Below, one piece after another: positions 6,768 through 14,711 of a stretch of 18,191 bases of DNA. This DNA comes from CBDCGW01 sp964430745. Lineage in GTDB: Bacteria; Acidobacteriota; UBA890. The notes below the pieces were generated by a model. The model was given only the letters and a program-made list of their open reading frames with translations, did not search any database and was not told where the DNA came from. The stretch is taken from positions 1 through 18,191 of the forward strand of contig CAYSHI010000451.1 in assembly GCA_964430745.1 (NCBI GenBank). Direction: 5' to 3'. A program made the translations under genes and the position numbers. Each line of letters begins with the position of its first letter. The stretch's first letter is position 1.

Positions 6768-8174
6768 ATGCAGCGCGCCCACATATCCATGAACCTGCTC
6801 GCAAAGCTCGCCGCCGGCTGTTTCGTTCTTCTCGCCCTGCCGTTGACGGCGCAAAACCCCGAGACGGTGAATCCCGGCACCGTGCTGCCCGACGAATCGG
6901 TGGAGTTGGAAAACCGCATCCGCCACAGCAAGTTCGATCAGGTCCTGCCGCGCATCATGCGAGACAACGGCGTCGACATGTGGATTCATGTCGTGCGCCC
7001 ATGGACGCCCGATCCGTTGACCTTCGAGCTCGACAGTGAAATGGGGATCTTCATCTTCACCGACCGCGGTGGCGACCGGATCGAGCGGGCGGTGTTCGCC
7101 GGGGCCGTCGCCGACACCGACGCCTACGACATCATCGACCGGCCGTACGCCGAGCTACCCACGTTCGTTGACGGGGTCATCGCCGAGCAGCCCGGCGGCG
7201 ATGAAACCGACTATCTGGAGTTTCGTTTCGACGGGGTCGGCGCATTCGTGGCCGACCGCGACCCGCGTCGCATCGCCGTGAACTATTCGGAAGCCTTGGG
7301 GCTGTCGGCCGCTTCGGAGCGCGACCCGCTGACCGACGGACTCTCCCATACCGACTACAACCTCCTGATGGCCGAGCTGGGCGCAACCTACACGGAACGC
7401 GCCGTGTCGGCCGAGTACCTGATCCTCGACTACCTTGCGGGGCGAGTCGCCGAGGAGATCGAGCTCTATCACCAGTTCGGGCTGATCGCCGCCGACAACC
7501 TCGACCGGGAATTCGGCAAGGTGGTGCCCAGTGTGACCGAGCTCAGCGACCTGCAGGGAAACGTTTTCCGGCGCGATCCCGACGGCGTCGAATTCCACGC
7601 GCAAGATCCGCAGCCGTATGTCCTGCAGCCGGGTGACGTCTTTACCATTCTTCACGGCGCCGGCAACCGGATCTTCTCGTCGGACCTCGGGGGCAATGCC
7701 TACCTATTGCGCGAGGGGGAGACGGAAGCGCCGCCGGAAATCCAGCAGGTCTGGCAAGCCGCGCTCGAGACCCGGCGAATCCTGCTCGACAACATCGTGG
7801 CCGGGCGAACGGCGGGGGAAACCCTCGATCTGCTGGTCGAGAAGATCGAGGAGGCCGGCTACTACTACAACCCTGTCGATCAATACGACCGCACAGCCGA
7901 CCCCTCCAAGACGCAGGTCCACTTGGATGTGCACGCCGTTTCAAGAAGCGGCCTGGTTGCACCCAGGATTTCTCCGCTCGGCTCCGACTGGGAACGCGAG
8001 ATGACGATCCCGGTGCTGCACACCTTCACGTTCGAGTACATGATCCACATGCCTGTGCCGGAGTGGGGCAGAGGCAAACACATCTACATCGCCTTCCATG
8101 ACGGTGCGGTGGTGACGGAAGACGGCGTCGAGTTCCCCTACCCGCCGGACCCGGGAATACGCCTCATCCGCTGA
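6768..8174 (+). CDS. Secreted M24-like protein paralog C, most divergent, first metal Asp lost
   Basis: A 468-residue exported paralog; the hydrophobic signal core (about 9-26) ends in LPLTAQN. It keeps family landmarks (IMRDNGVDMWIHVV, FTDRGGDRIERAVF, LSHTDYN) but the linker VSAEYLILDYLAGRVAEEI is much altered from the A/B/D form. The position of A's first ligand Asp is Leu (TILHGAG, L295). D306 (FSSDLGGN), H389 (LDVHAVS), E423 (TFEYMIH) and E455 (EDGVEF) remain. As in B, the helix before the first ligand strand is shortened (SVTELSDLQGNVFRRD). The GNN motif after the His is lost (AVSRSG). Loss of peptidase activity or a changed role is likely. The start at 6768 directly follows the leader TAG; a second in-frame ATG at 6789 would also leave a usable signal peptide. 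It ends 21 bases from the convergent stop of paralog D. Confidence 0.88.
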   Translation: MQRAHISMNLLAKLAAGCFVLLALPLTAQNPETVNPGTVLPDESVELENRIRHSKFDQVLPRIMRDNGVDMWIHVVRPWTPDPLTFELDSEMGIFIFTDRGGDRIERAVFAGAVADTDAYDIIDRPYAELPTFVDGVIAEQPGGDETDYLEFRFDGVGAFVADRDPRRIAVNYSEALGLSAASERDPLTDGLSHTDYNLLMAELGATYTERAVSAEYLILDYLAGRVAEEIELYHQFGLIAADNLDREFGKVVPSVTELSDLQGNVFRRDPDGVEFHAQDPQPYVLQPGDVFTILHGAGNRIFSSDLGGNAYLLREGETEAPPEIQQVWQAALETRRILLDNIVAGRTAGETLDLLVEKIEEAGYYYNPVDQYDRTADPSKTQVHLDVHAVSRSGLVAPRISPLGSDWEREMTIPVLHTFTFEYMIHMPVPEWGRGKHIYIAFHDGAVVTEDGVEFPYPPDPGIRLIR

Positions 8175-8190
8175 TCAGCCGGCAACCGCA

Positions 8191-8218
8191 AAGAGCTAGC
8201 GGATGATGATGAGCTCTT
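8191..8218. terminator. Inverted repeat at the convergent ends of M24 C and D, weak terminator candidate
   Basis: AAGAGCT (8191-8197) and AGCTCTT (8212-8218) pair around a 14-base loop. The repeat covers the stop codon of D and lies just past that of C, where a bidirectional terminator would be expected. No T-run follows on either side and the loop is long, so the call is weak. Confidence 0.25.
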
Positions 8219-9533
8219 CGTCGATGGGACTCAGGTACTCGACACCGAGGTTCGTGACGATGGCGTTGTCCTCGAAGTTGATGCCGATCCGCCGGTTCCA
8301 ATCCGGAATCCACGTATTGAGCTCGAACTCCAGCGCGAAGATGTAGTTCGGCTGCACGATGATATGGGCCGTCGTCGAGCGCCACGGCGCCATCGACGGG
8401 CCCGCGGTTGCGTCGCCGACGCTGGTGTTGCCGGTGGCGTGGAAATCGATCGAGAAGCCCGACCGCTCGTCGTCGCCGAGCGCTCTCACCAGGTCTCGGT
8501 ATTGCGAGGTTCGATCGTCGGAAGGGGTGTAGACGAAGTCGGCCGCTTCGAGGGCATCGACAATCGCCTCGAGAGACTCTCCGGCGCTTCTGCCCACCTT
8601 GAACGTCTTGCGAAGAATCTCGCGGGCTATCTGGCCCCGCTCCCAAGCGAGCTTCAGCCCGTCAGGAATATCGGTTTCACCTTCACGCAGGATATAGGCA
8701 TGCCGCTTGATGTCGGTGCCGAAGTTCAAGTAGCCGATGCCCATGTCCCACGACAGAAACGCGCCGCGCCGATAGACACCGTCTGTCGCTCCCGACGGCA
8801 TGTACGGAAGAAACAGCGTCGCCGCCTGGTACGACGGGCCGATGCCCCGCTCCAACAGCCGGTCCGCGGCCCACCAGCCGATGTCTTCGGGAGTGGTGAC
8901 GCCTGCTTCGATTCGCCTCAGCCCCGCTTCCATGATCTGCCGTTGGATCTCGAGCGCGTTGGCGAAGGCGACGATCTCGCTTTGCACCCGGCGCACGCGA
9001 AAATCGGTGATTACCCCTTCCGCGGAGACAATCCTCTCGGAATATTTCTCACCCAAAGCGTCGGTCAGACTCACGTATGCAGTGTGAGAAATACCGTTGG
9101 CGATGGGAAGCAGCGTCGACATGTTGACGGCTATCACCTGCGGATCGCGCTCCTCGACCAATGTCAGGAGGTCCGATCCCGAGCCGACGATGTCGTACAG
9201 GTCCTCTTGATCCTCGCCACCCAGGAGTATTCGCTCGATCCTGTCGCCACCCCGATCCGTGAAGATATGGTAGCCGATAGGGTCCCAGGCGCGGTATTCG
9301 AACCAACCCCCGAGATCCAAGGCGAGAGGATCCATGTTGCCGCTCTGCACCACGTGGATCCACATGTCGACGCGGTTGTCGCGCAGGGCGCCCGGCAGCA
9401 CGAGATCCATTTTTTCGCGACGGATGAGCCGCATGATCTCGTAGGCCTGTTTCGATTGTTGTGCGGCGGCGCCCATGCCGATCGCAACAACGAGGAGGGC
9501 GCCGCATAGGGCGAGCAATCGTTTGCGATTCAC
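8196..9533 (-). CDS. Secreted M24-family metallopeptidase paralog D
   Basis: A 445-residue exported paralog with signal peptide MNRKRLLALCGALLVVAIGM ending near GAAAQQ. All five ligand positions are kept: D263 (SWDMG), D274 (GTDIKRH), H365 (IDFHATGN), E402 (ALEFEL) and E432 (LGVEYL). The helix missing from B and C is present (EDIGWWAADRLLERG). It is closest in layout to A, sharing the linker SAEGVITDFRVRR and EIVAFANALEIQRQI. The start is GTG at 9531-9533, supported by GAGGAGG six bases upstream. It lies 70 bases downstream of the BNR-repeat gene in the same direction with no evident terminator, so co-expression is likely. A likely active Xaa-Pro-type or related dipeptidase of the envelope. 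Confidence 0.92.
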   Translation of the reverse strand: MNRKRLLALCGALLVVAIGMGAAAQQSKQAYEIMRLIRREKMDLVLPGALRDNRVDMWIHVVQSGNMDPLALDLGGWFEYRAWDPIGYHIFTDRGGDRIERILLGGEDQEDLYDIVGSGSDLLTLVEERDPQVIAVNMSTLLPIANGISHTAYVSLTDALGEKYSERIVSAEGVITDFRVRRVQSEIVAFANALEIQRQIMEAGLRRIEAGVTTPEDIGWWAADRLLERGIGPSYQAATLFLPYMPSGATDGVYRRGAFLSWDMGIGYLNFGTDIKRHAYILREGETDIPDGLKLAWERGQIAREILRKTFKVGRSAGESLEAIVDALEAADFVYTPSDDRTSQYRDLVRALGDDERSGFSIDFHATGNTSVGDATAGPSMAPWRSTTAHIIVQPNYIFALEFELNTWIPDWNRRIGINFEDNAIVTNLGVEYLSPIDEELIIIR

Positions 9534-9539
9534 GGGGAT

Positions 9540-9546
9540 CCTCCTC
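9540..9546 (-). promoter_or_regulatory. Ribosome binding site for the GTG start of M24 D
   Basis: GAGGAGG on the minus strand with a six-base spacer to GTG at 9531-9533, which confirms a non-ATG start. Confidence 0.7.
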
Positions 9547-9603
9547 GCGGTGACCAGATGACGTGACGGTGCTTATTTTCCCTGCGCGCCTGACGTTCCG
9601 ATC

Positions 9604-12396
9604 CTATTGGAACGTTTTGTCGTACCAGAAGTCCTGAAGGATGAGCGATGTCCGGGTGAGAACCGTTTCGCCCGCCTTCAGCTCCACCCGGTATTCGCCG
9701 GGCTGGACACGGTGCAGGACGTAGTCTCTGCCGCGCATTCCCGGCCGGCCCTGCACCCTGGTTCGCAGTGAGAGGCCGGTCCTGCCGACTTCTTGGTCGG
9801 GGGCTCCGAAAAACTCGTTGGTGTCGTAGTAGTCGTAAAACGGTTCCGCCTCGCCGAACTGCATTTCCTCGTCCCAGCGGGCGACTTCTTCCGGCGTTTT
9901 CTTGCGGCCTCGCCGGGTCATCCCCCACATGACGCTGTTGAGTCCGGCGTCGCCGGGGCCCTGGAGCTCGTTGATCAGCGTCGCGCCGTCGTAAATCGAC
10001 AGCGTCACGCCCTCCGGCACCGGGGTTCGCAGGTAGTAATTGAGCATGGCACCGTGCGGTTCATTCTCGCCCTCGAAGTTCGAATCGGCGACCGCCGTTT
10101 GGCGCGGCATTACCCACTGCACCTTGTTCTCGATGCGGAAAAAGTGGAGGTCGCTGTCGATCACTTCTTGTGTCAGTTCCTGCAGCGGCGAGATGTCCGC
10201 AATGTAGAAGCCGCGCCCGAAGGTACCGACAACGAGGTCGCTCTCGCGTGGATGGATGACGAGATCGTGCACCGGAACCGTCGGCAATTCGTTCTTGAGC
10301 TCGTTCCAGCTCCGACCACCGTCGAGCGACGCGTGCACGGTGCGATCGGTGCCGACGAACAGCAAATTGGCGTTCTTGTGATCCTCGCGGATCACGTTGA
10401 TGCTCTCGTCGGGCAGGTCGCTCGCAATGGAGACCCAAGTTTCCCCGTAGTCCGTAGTTTTGTAAACGAACGGACGGTAGTCGTTCATGAGACGGCCGGT
10501 GAACGTCAAATAGGCGGTGCCGGCTGCGTGGTGCGAGGCGATGATCCGTGACACCCAGTACTCGGGGTTGTCGGGGATGTTGTCGTTCAGCAACGTCCAG
10601 CTTTCGCCGCCGTCACGGCTTACGTGCACGTTGCCATCGTCGGTGCCGCCCCACAGCACGCCCTGCTCGATCGGCGATTCCGCGATCGAGGTCAAGGTGC
10701 CGAACTGGCTGACTTCGCGGCCGCCGAACTTCGTAGCGTCGTTCTTGCTGAGGTCGGGGCTGACCTCCTCCCAGCGCTCGCCGCGATACGGCGAGCGCAG
10801 CAACACGTTGGCGCCGTGGTAGATCACATCCGCATCGTGGGGTGAGATCAGCAGTGGCGCATTCCAGTTGAAGCGAATCGACGGATCGCGGTGCTGGATG
10901 CGCCGCCGCACGCCGGTTTTCTGGTCGTTGCGCGACAGCCCGCCGAACTGCGACTCCGTGTACAGCCAGCGACCGTTCGTCGGGTCGACCTGGTTGTAGA
11001 AGCCATCGCCACCCTGCACGTGCTCCCAATCCTCGAAGCGAATCGGAAACCTGCCCTTCTTGGCGCTCGGTCCTTTCCACGAGCCGAAGTCCTGCAGCCC
11101 GCCGTAGACGTTGTAGGGATACTCCATATCGACGCCGATGGCGTAAATCTGTGCCATCGAAACATTGTCGAGATGGGCCCAGTTCGCGCCCGCGTCGTAG
11201 CTGACCGCGAAGCCGTAGTCGTATCCCAGCAACATGTGGCGGGTGTTGCTCGGGTCGATCCAAAGTACGTGATTGTCGCCGCCGTACTCGAAGCCGCGAC
11301 TCCAGGTGCGACCGCCGTCGGTCGACTTGTGCACCATCGAGCCCATCACGTAGACGGTGTTTTCGTCGTCGGGATCGACAACGATCTGACCGTAGTAGTT
11401 GTTGCGCTCACTGACCGTGTCGTCCGTGGTCGGGCGCCACGACTGCCCGCCGTCGTCGCTCCGGTAGATGACGGAGCCGATCGGTTCGACGGCTCCGGGT
11501 TGGCCCGCTTGAACCTCACGCCACCGGTAGTCGTCGGCAACCCCCGGAGCGTTGTCGTTCTCGATAACGGCGTACAGGATGTCCGGGTCGCGCGGATAGA
11601 TCGCCAGGCCGATCTTGCCGAGCAGCCCTTCGGGTAGGCCGTTCGATAGCTTCGTCCACGAGGCGCCGCCGTCGGTGGTCTTGTGGATGCCGCTGCCAGG
11701 CCCGGAACCGGAAAAGCCCCACGGCCGGCGAATGCGTTGGTAGGTGGTCGCGTACAACACGTCCGCATCGCGCGGGTCCATGACGATATCGGTTGCCCCA
11801 ATCGCGACACCATCGACAACGACGCCCAACGATTTCGTCCACGAGCGGCCGCCGTCGGTTGTCTTGTACACCCCGCGCTCGGGATTGTCGGCGTAGTACT
11901 GACCCTGTACCGCCACGTAGACGATCTCGGGGTTCGTCGGATGAACGACCAGCTTGCCGATCTGCCCCGACTCGCGCAGGCCGATGTTCGACCACGTCGC
12001 CCCGCCGTCGCCCGAACGATAGACACCGTCACCGTGGTAGGTGCTGTTCCGGAGATTCCCTTCGCCCGTGGCGACGTACACGACGTTGTCGTCGGAAGGG
12101 GCGACCACCACATCGCCGATCGACGACGTTCGCTCGTTGTCGAAAATCGAGTCGAACGTAGTGCCGTTGTTGACGGTCTTCCACAAGCCGCCGGGCCCGG
12201 CACCGACGTAGTAGACGTACGGGTCTTGTTGCGACACCGCGAACGCCACCACCCTGCCCCCCTGGCGGGTCGGGCCGATCTCCCGGTAGTGCACCCAGTC
12301 GAGAATGTCGCTCGAAACCGATTGCCCGGACACATCACCGACAACCAAAACCGCCAGCAGCACCACGCTCAGGGCTGCCCGCCTCAACGCTTTCAT
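9604..12396 (-). CDS. Large exported BNR/Asp-box repeat beta-propeller protein
   Basis: A 930-residue exported protein with signal peptide MKALRRAALSVVLLAVLVVG cut near VSGQ. It holds about nine Asp-box motifs (S/T-x-D-x-G-x-x-W) spread over residues 125-700: SGDGGATW, TTDGGRSW, TTDGGASW, SDDGGQSW, STDGGRTW, SYDAGANW, SRDGGESW, TTDYGETW and SLDGGRSW, with a degenerate first one (TVNNGTTF). This pattern marks sialidase/VPS10-like beta-propellers. Annotations such as 'glycosyl hydrolase' are common for this family, but no sialidase catalytic Arg triad is evident. The C-terminal 150 residues (from about 785: YYLRTPVPEGVTLSIYDG) look like a beta-sandwich. The frame is open from GTG at 12402, but AAGGAGG at 12404-12410 is seven bases from the ATG at 12394-12396, which is chosen. 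Probably a cell-surface or periplasmic binding scaffold; co-directional with M24 D. Confidence 0.92.
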   Translation of the reverse strand: MKALRRAALSVVLLAVLVVGDVSGQSVSSDILDWVHYREIGPTRQGGRVVAFAVSQQDPYVYYVGAGPGGLWKTVNNGTTFDSIFDNERTSSIGDVVVAPSDDNVVYVATGEGNLRNSTYHGDGVYRSGDGGATWSNIGLRESGQIGKLVVHPTNPEIVYVAVQGQYYADNPERGVYKTTDGGRSWTKSLGVVVDGVAIGATDIVMDPRDADVLYATTYQRIRRPWGFSGSGPGSGIHKTTDGGASWTKLSNGLPEGLLGKIGLAIYPRDPDILYAVIENDNAPGVADDYRWREVQAGQPGAVEPIGSVIYRSDDGGQSWRPTTDDTVSERNNYYGQIVVDPDDENTVYVMGSMVHKSTDGGRTWSRGFEYGGDNHVLWIDPSNTRHMLLGYDYGFAVSYDAGANWAHLDNVSMAQIYAIGVDMEYPYNVYGGLQDFGSWKGPSAKKGRFPIRFEDWEHVQGGDGFYNQVDPTNGRWLYTESQFGGLSRNDQKTGVRRRIQHRDPSIRFNWNAPLLISPHDADVIYHGANVLLRSPYRGERWEEVSPDLSKNDATKFGGREVSQFGTLTSIAESPIEQGVLWGGTDDGNVHVSRDGGESWTLLNDNIPDNPEYWVSRIIASHHAAGTAYLTFTGRLMNDYRPFVYKTTDYGETWVSIASDLPDESINVIREDHKNANLLFVGTDRTVHASLDGGRSWNELKNELPTVPVHDLVIHPRESDLVVGTFGRGFYIADISPLQELTQEVIDSDLHFFRIENKVQWVMPRQTAVADSNFEGENEPHGAMLNYYLRTPVPEGVTLSIYDGATLINELQGPGDAGLNSVMWGMTRRGRKKTPEEVARWDEEMQFGEAEPFYDYYDTNEFFGAPDQEVGRTGLSLRTRVQGRPGMRGRDYVLHRVQPGEYRVELKAGETVLTRTSLILQDFWYDKTFQ

Positions 12397-12403
12397 CACC
12401 ACG

Positions 12404-12410
12404 CCTCCTT
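12404..12410 (-). promoter_or_regulatory. Consensus ribosome binding site deciding the BNR protein start
   Basis: AAGGAGG on the minus strand, seven bases before the ATG at 12394-12396. Only one base would separate it from the GTG at 12400-12402, which rules that start out. Confidence 0.8.
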
Positions 12411-12432
12411 GATAAATGTGCGATGCCTCGCA

Positions 12433-12461
12433 ACTCTATGTGGGGCGTTGCCACGGGACAA
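12433..12461 (-). promoter_or_regulatory. Candidate sigma70-type promoter for BNR protein and M24 D
   Basis: On the minus strand, TTGTCC (12456-12461) and TAGAGT (12433-12438) are separated by 17 bases. Each matches four of six consensus positions. It would give a leader of about 30 bases carrying the AAGGAGG site. It sits in the 111-base divergent gap shared with the M28 gene. Confidence 0.3.
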
Positions 12462-12496
12462 CGGATCGCCCGGTGCCCACGCTACGTCGACTTGTC

Positions 12497-12501
12497 GGAG
12501 G
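12497..12501 (+). promoter_or_regulatory. Ribosome binding site setting the M28 start
   Basis: GGAGG six bases before ATG 12508. This matters because the reading frame runs open for about 800 bases further upstream, antisense to the BNR gene. Confidence 0.75.
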
Positions 12502-12507
12502 CTCTAC

Positions 12508-14040
12508 ATGAACGCAGCAAGAATCGTGACGATCGGTTGTTTGGTTCCCTTCCTCCTTGCCGCCCTGGTACCGGCCCAAGAACCGGTTCACTGGGACGTC
12601 GTCGACCGGATAATCGACGAAGCGTTCGACAACTCTTCGGTCATGGAGAACGCCTTCTGGCTCACCGACGTGTTCGGGCCGCGCAACTCCAAGTCGAGCG
12701 GCTATGTGGCGTCAGCCGAGTGGGCCCGGCAACGGCTCGAGGACTACGGCCTCTCCAACGCCCGGCTGGAGCCGTTCGAGTTCGGCCGAGGTTGGGAGAA
12801 CACATACACGTCGTTCCACATGATGGAGCCGGTCTACATGCCGATCATCGGTTACCCGGCGGCGTGGTCGGCGGGCACCGACGGCAAGATGCGGCTGCAG
12901 GCCGTATACGTGAATCTCGACGAGATCGAAACCGCGGCCGACCTCGATGCCTACCGTAGCGACATTCCCGGCAAGGTGGTTCTCATCGAGCCGCTGCGCG
13001 ATCTGAGCGAACAGTACTGGCCATCGACGGCCCCCTATACCGAAGAGGAGCTCGAGGCGATGGCCCGGATCCCGATCGGCCCGACCGAGCCACGCCGGCG
13101 ACGACCTTCGCAACCGGGACTGACCGACGATGAGCGGGTCGATCTGTTGTTCGAGGCGGGCGCCGCCGCCGTCGCCCGTACCGACGGCACGCACGCCTAC
13201 GGCACCGTCGACGGCGCGGTAAACGGTTACGGTCTGCGCCGCCGCATGTGGGAGGGGAACAAGCCGCCGATCACGGAGTGGATCCTGGCGGCCGAGCACT
13301 ACAACCGGATGCTGCGCCTCCTGCAACACGACATCCCGGTCGAGATGGAGGCCGAAGTACGCGTCGATTTCCCGGCCGATGACACCATCGACTTCAACGT
13401 CATCGCCGAGATCCCCGGCACCGACCTCGCCGACCAGATCGTGCTGCTCGGCGGCCACCTGCAATCGGAGCCGATCGGCACCGGCGCCACCGACGACGCC
13501 GCCGGTGTGGTGATCTCGATGGAGGTGGTGCGCATCTTCCAGGCGCTCGGCATCCGGCCGCGCCGCACCGTGCGCATCGGCCTGTTCGGCGGTCACGAGA
13601 TGGGGCTGTTCGGCAACCGGTCGCATGTGGCGAACAACTACGCCGACCTCGAGAACCGCCGCTACCTACCCGACTACGACAACCTGTCGGCCTACTTCAA
13701 CGTCGACAACGGCGCGGCCCGCATCGTCGGACTCTCGGTGCTGGGAAGCGAGGAGATCCGCGGCATATTCGCGGAGTGGATCAAGCCGCTCCACAACCTG
13801 GGCATGCGCCACCTGTTCTCCACCGGCATGGCCCACGAGGCCTACGAAGAGGTCGGCCTCAACGGCTTCTACTTTCGCCAGGACAGGCGCGACGATCGCC
13901 GTTACCACTCCAACATGGATGTCTATGACCGGCTGATCCCCGAGGACTTGATGGCCAACTCGGTGATCCTGGCGACGTTCGTGTACCACGCCGCAATGCG
14001 TGAGGAGATGCTGCCGCGCGCCCTGCCGCCGCCGTGGTGA
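12508..14040 (+). CDS. Secreted M28-family peptidase, carboxypeptidase Q-like, with altered catalytic residues
   Basis: A 510-residue exported protein with signal peptide about 1-23 (MNAARIVTIGCLVPFLLAAL, VPAQ). A PA-type insert (about 130-260) precedes and interrupts the M28 zinc-peptidase domain, as in carboxypeptidase Q, whose C-terminal EEMLPR motif is also present (499-504). The metal-ligand positions are kept: H317 (GGHLQS), D329 (GATDDAAG), E364 (GGHEMGLFG), D400 (NVDNGA) and H467 (YHSNMD). Two usually essential positions differ. The HxD Asp is Gln (Q319), and the general-base Glu of the EE pair is His (H363). The protein may bind two metals yet be inactive or catalytically different. 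The frame is open far upstream, but the ATG at 12508 is set by GGAGG at 12497-12501 and the signal peptide. Divergent from the BNR gene. Confidence 0.92.
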   Translation: MNAARIVTIGCLVPFLLAALVPAQEPVHWDVVDRIIDEAFDNSSVMENAFWLTDVFGPRNSKSSGYVASAEWARQRLEDYGLSNARLEPFEFGRGWENTYTSFHMMEPVYMPIIGYPAAWSAGTDGKMRLQAVYVNLDEIETAADLDAYRSDIPGKVVLIEPLRDLSEQYWPSTAPYTEEELEAMARIPIGPTEPRRRRPSQPGLTDDERVDLLFEAGAAAVARTDGTHAYGTVDGAVNGYGLRRRMWEGNKPPITEWILAAEHYNRMLRLLQHDIPVEMEAEVRVDFPADDTIDFNVIAEIPGTDLADQIVLLGGHLQSEPIGTGATDDAAGVVISMEVVRIFQALGIRPRRTVRIGLFGGHEMGLFGNRSHVANNYADLENRRYLPDYDNLSAYFNVDNGAARIVGLSVLGSEEIRGIFAEWIKPLHNLGMRHLFSTGMAHEAYEEVGLNGFYFRQDRRDDRRYHSNMDVYDRLIPEDLMANSVILATFVYHAAMREEMLPRALPPPW

Positions 14041-14120
14041 CGGATCGAGGGACCTGAGCTACAGGGGCTCCGCCTCATATTCAGCCCAATCTCGCACCGA
14101 TATCGAGACTCGGTCGCACG
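14041..14120. other. Convergent gap between M28 and GNAT genes
   Basis: Eighty bases between two converging stop codons. A short ACCGA/TCGGT pairing and a GAGC/GCTC pairing can be drawn, but neither makes a convincing terminator. Confidence 0.3.
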
Positions 14121-14705
14121 CTAACGGGTTCGCTCCCAGTCACCGGTAGCCAGGGAGTCCTCCATATCGCGCCAGAGCGCCTCGAGATCGCAGCGCATGA
14201 GGATCATGTCCTGCTTCTCGCCTTTCAGGTCGACGACATAGTCGGGCAGAACAACCTCCTGGTGAAATCCGAGTCGGTGGAAAATGCTCCGGGCCGCCTT
14301 CTGGGGCCGCATCATCCTGACCAGGATTTCCTCCATCTTGGCGCTGGCGGCGAGCAAAAACAGCTCCCGAGCCATCAGCCGGCCAAGGCCTTTACGCTTA
14401 TAGGGATGGGCTACGATCAGCCGCAGCTCACCTACATGTTTCTTCCATTCCTCCGGCGAGCGCTCGAGCGATCCGTCGGCCACGATCTGATCATCAGCCA
14501 CCGCAACCAGCCGCACCACATCGCGCGCACGAATCTCGCGAATGCGCTTCTCCACCACTTCGCGCTGGACCACATCCCGCCTCAGATAATCCCTATCCTC
14601 CTCGGGCAGCGCGTGGAAAAAGGCCAGCGACGGGTCGAGATCCTCCTCCATCATGTCGCGAATCAAGACCTCTGTGCGGTCCTTGAGCCTCACTCTCTTT
14701 TCCAC
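14121..14705 (-). CDS. GNAT-family N-acetyltransferase
   Basis: A 194-residue cytoplasmic protein with the GNAT fold signature. Motif A is ELRLIVAHPYKRKGLGRLM (93-111), with the acetyl-CoA loop KRKGLG (103-108) after a beta strand, and motif B includes RSIFHRLGFHQE (139-150). The N-terminal part (VLIRDMMEEDLDPSLAFFHALPEEDR) resembles acyltransferases annotated as RimI-like or as acetyltransferase domains attached to acyl-CoA synthetases, but the acceptor cannot be deduced. The start is GTG at 14703-14705, supported by AAGGAGG six bases upstream. It is transcribed alone, divergent from the kinase fusion and convergent with the M28 gene, and has no signal peptide. Confidence 0.9.
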   Translation of the reverse strand: MEKRVRLKDRTEVLIRDMMEEDLDPSLAFFHALPEEDRDYLRRDVVQREVVEKRIREIRARDVVRLVAVADDQIVADGSLERSPEEWKKHVGELRLIVAHPYKRKGLGRLMARELFLLAASAKMEEILVRMMRPQKAARSIFHRLGFHQEVVLPDYVVDLKGEKQDMILMRCDLEALWRDMEDSLATGDWERTR

Positions 14706-14711
14706 CGGAAT

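Noticed and set aside
5964..6989. 341-codon minus-strand frame across M24 B and the start of C
   Set aside because: It spans two real plus-strand genes and their gap and has no motif of its own.
8364..9509. 381-codon plus-strand frame across M24 D
   Set aside because: It is a complement of the M24 D coding sequence with no recognisable domain; M24 D itself has all family motifs.
9604..12396. BNR protein as a sialidase
   Set aside because: Asp boxes are structural and occur in many propellers; no Arg triad or FRIP-type motif was seen.
11683..12507. Upstream extension of the M28 reading frame
   Set aside because: It is antisense to the BNR gene, and the composition is typical of a shadow frame. 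The signal peptide and GGAGG place the start at 12508.
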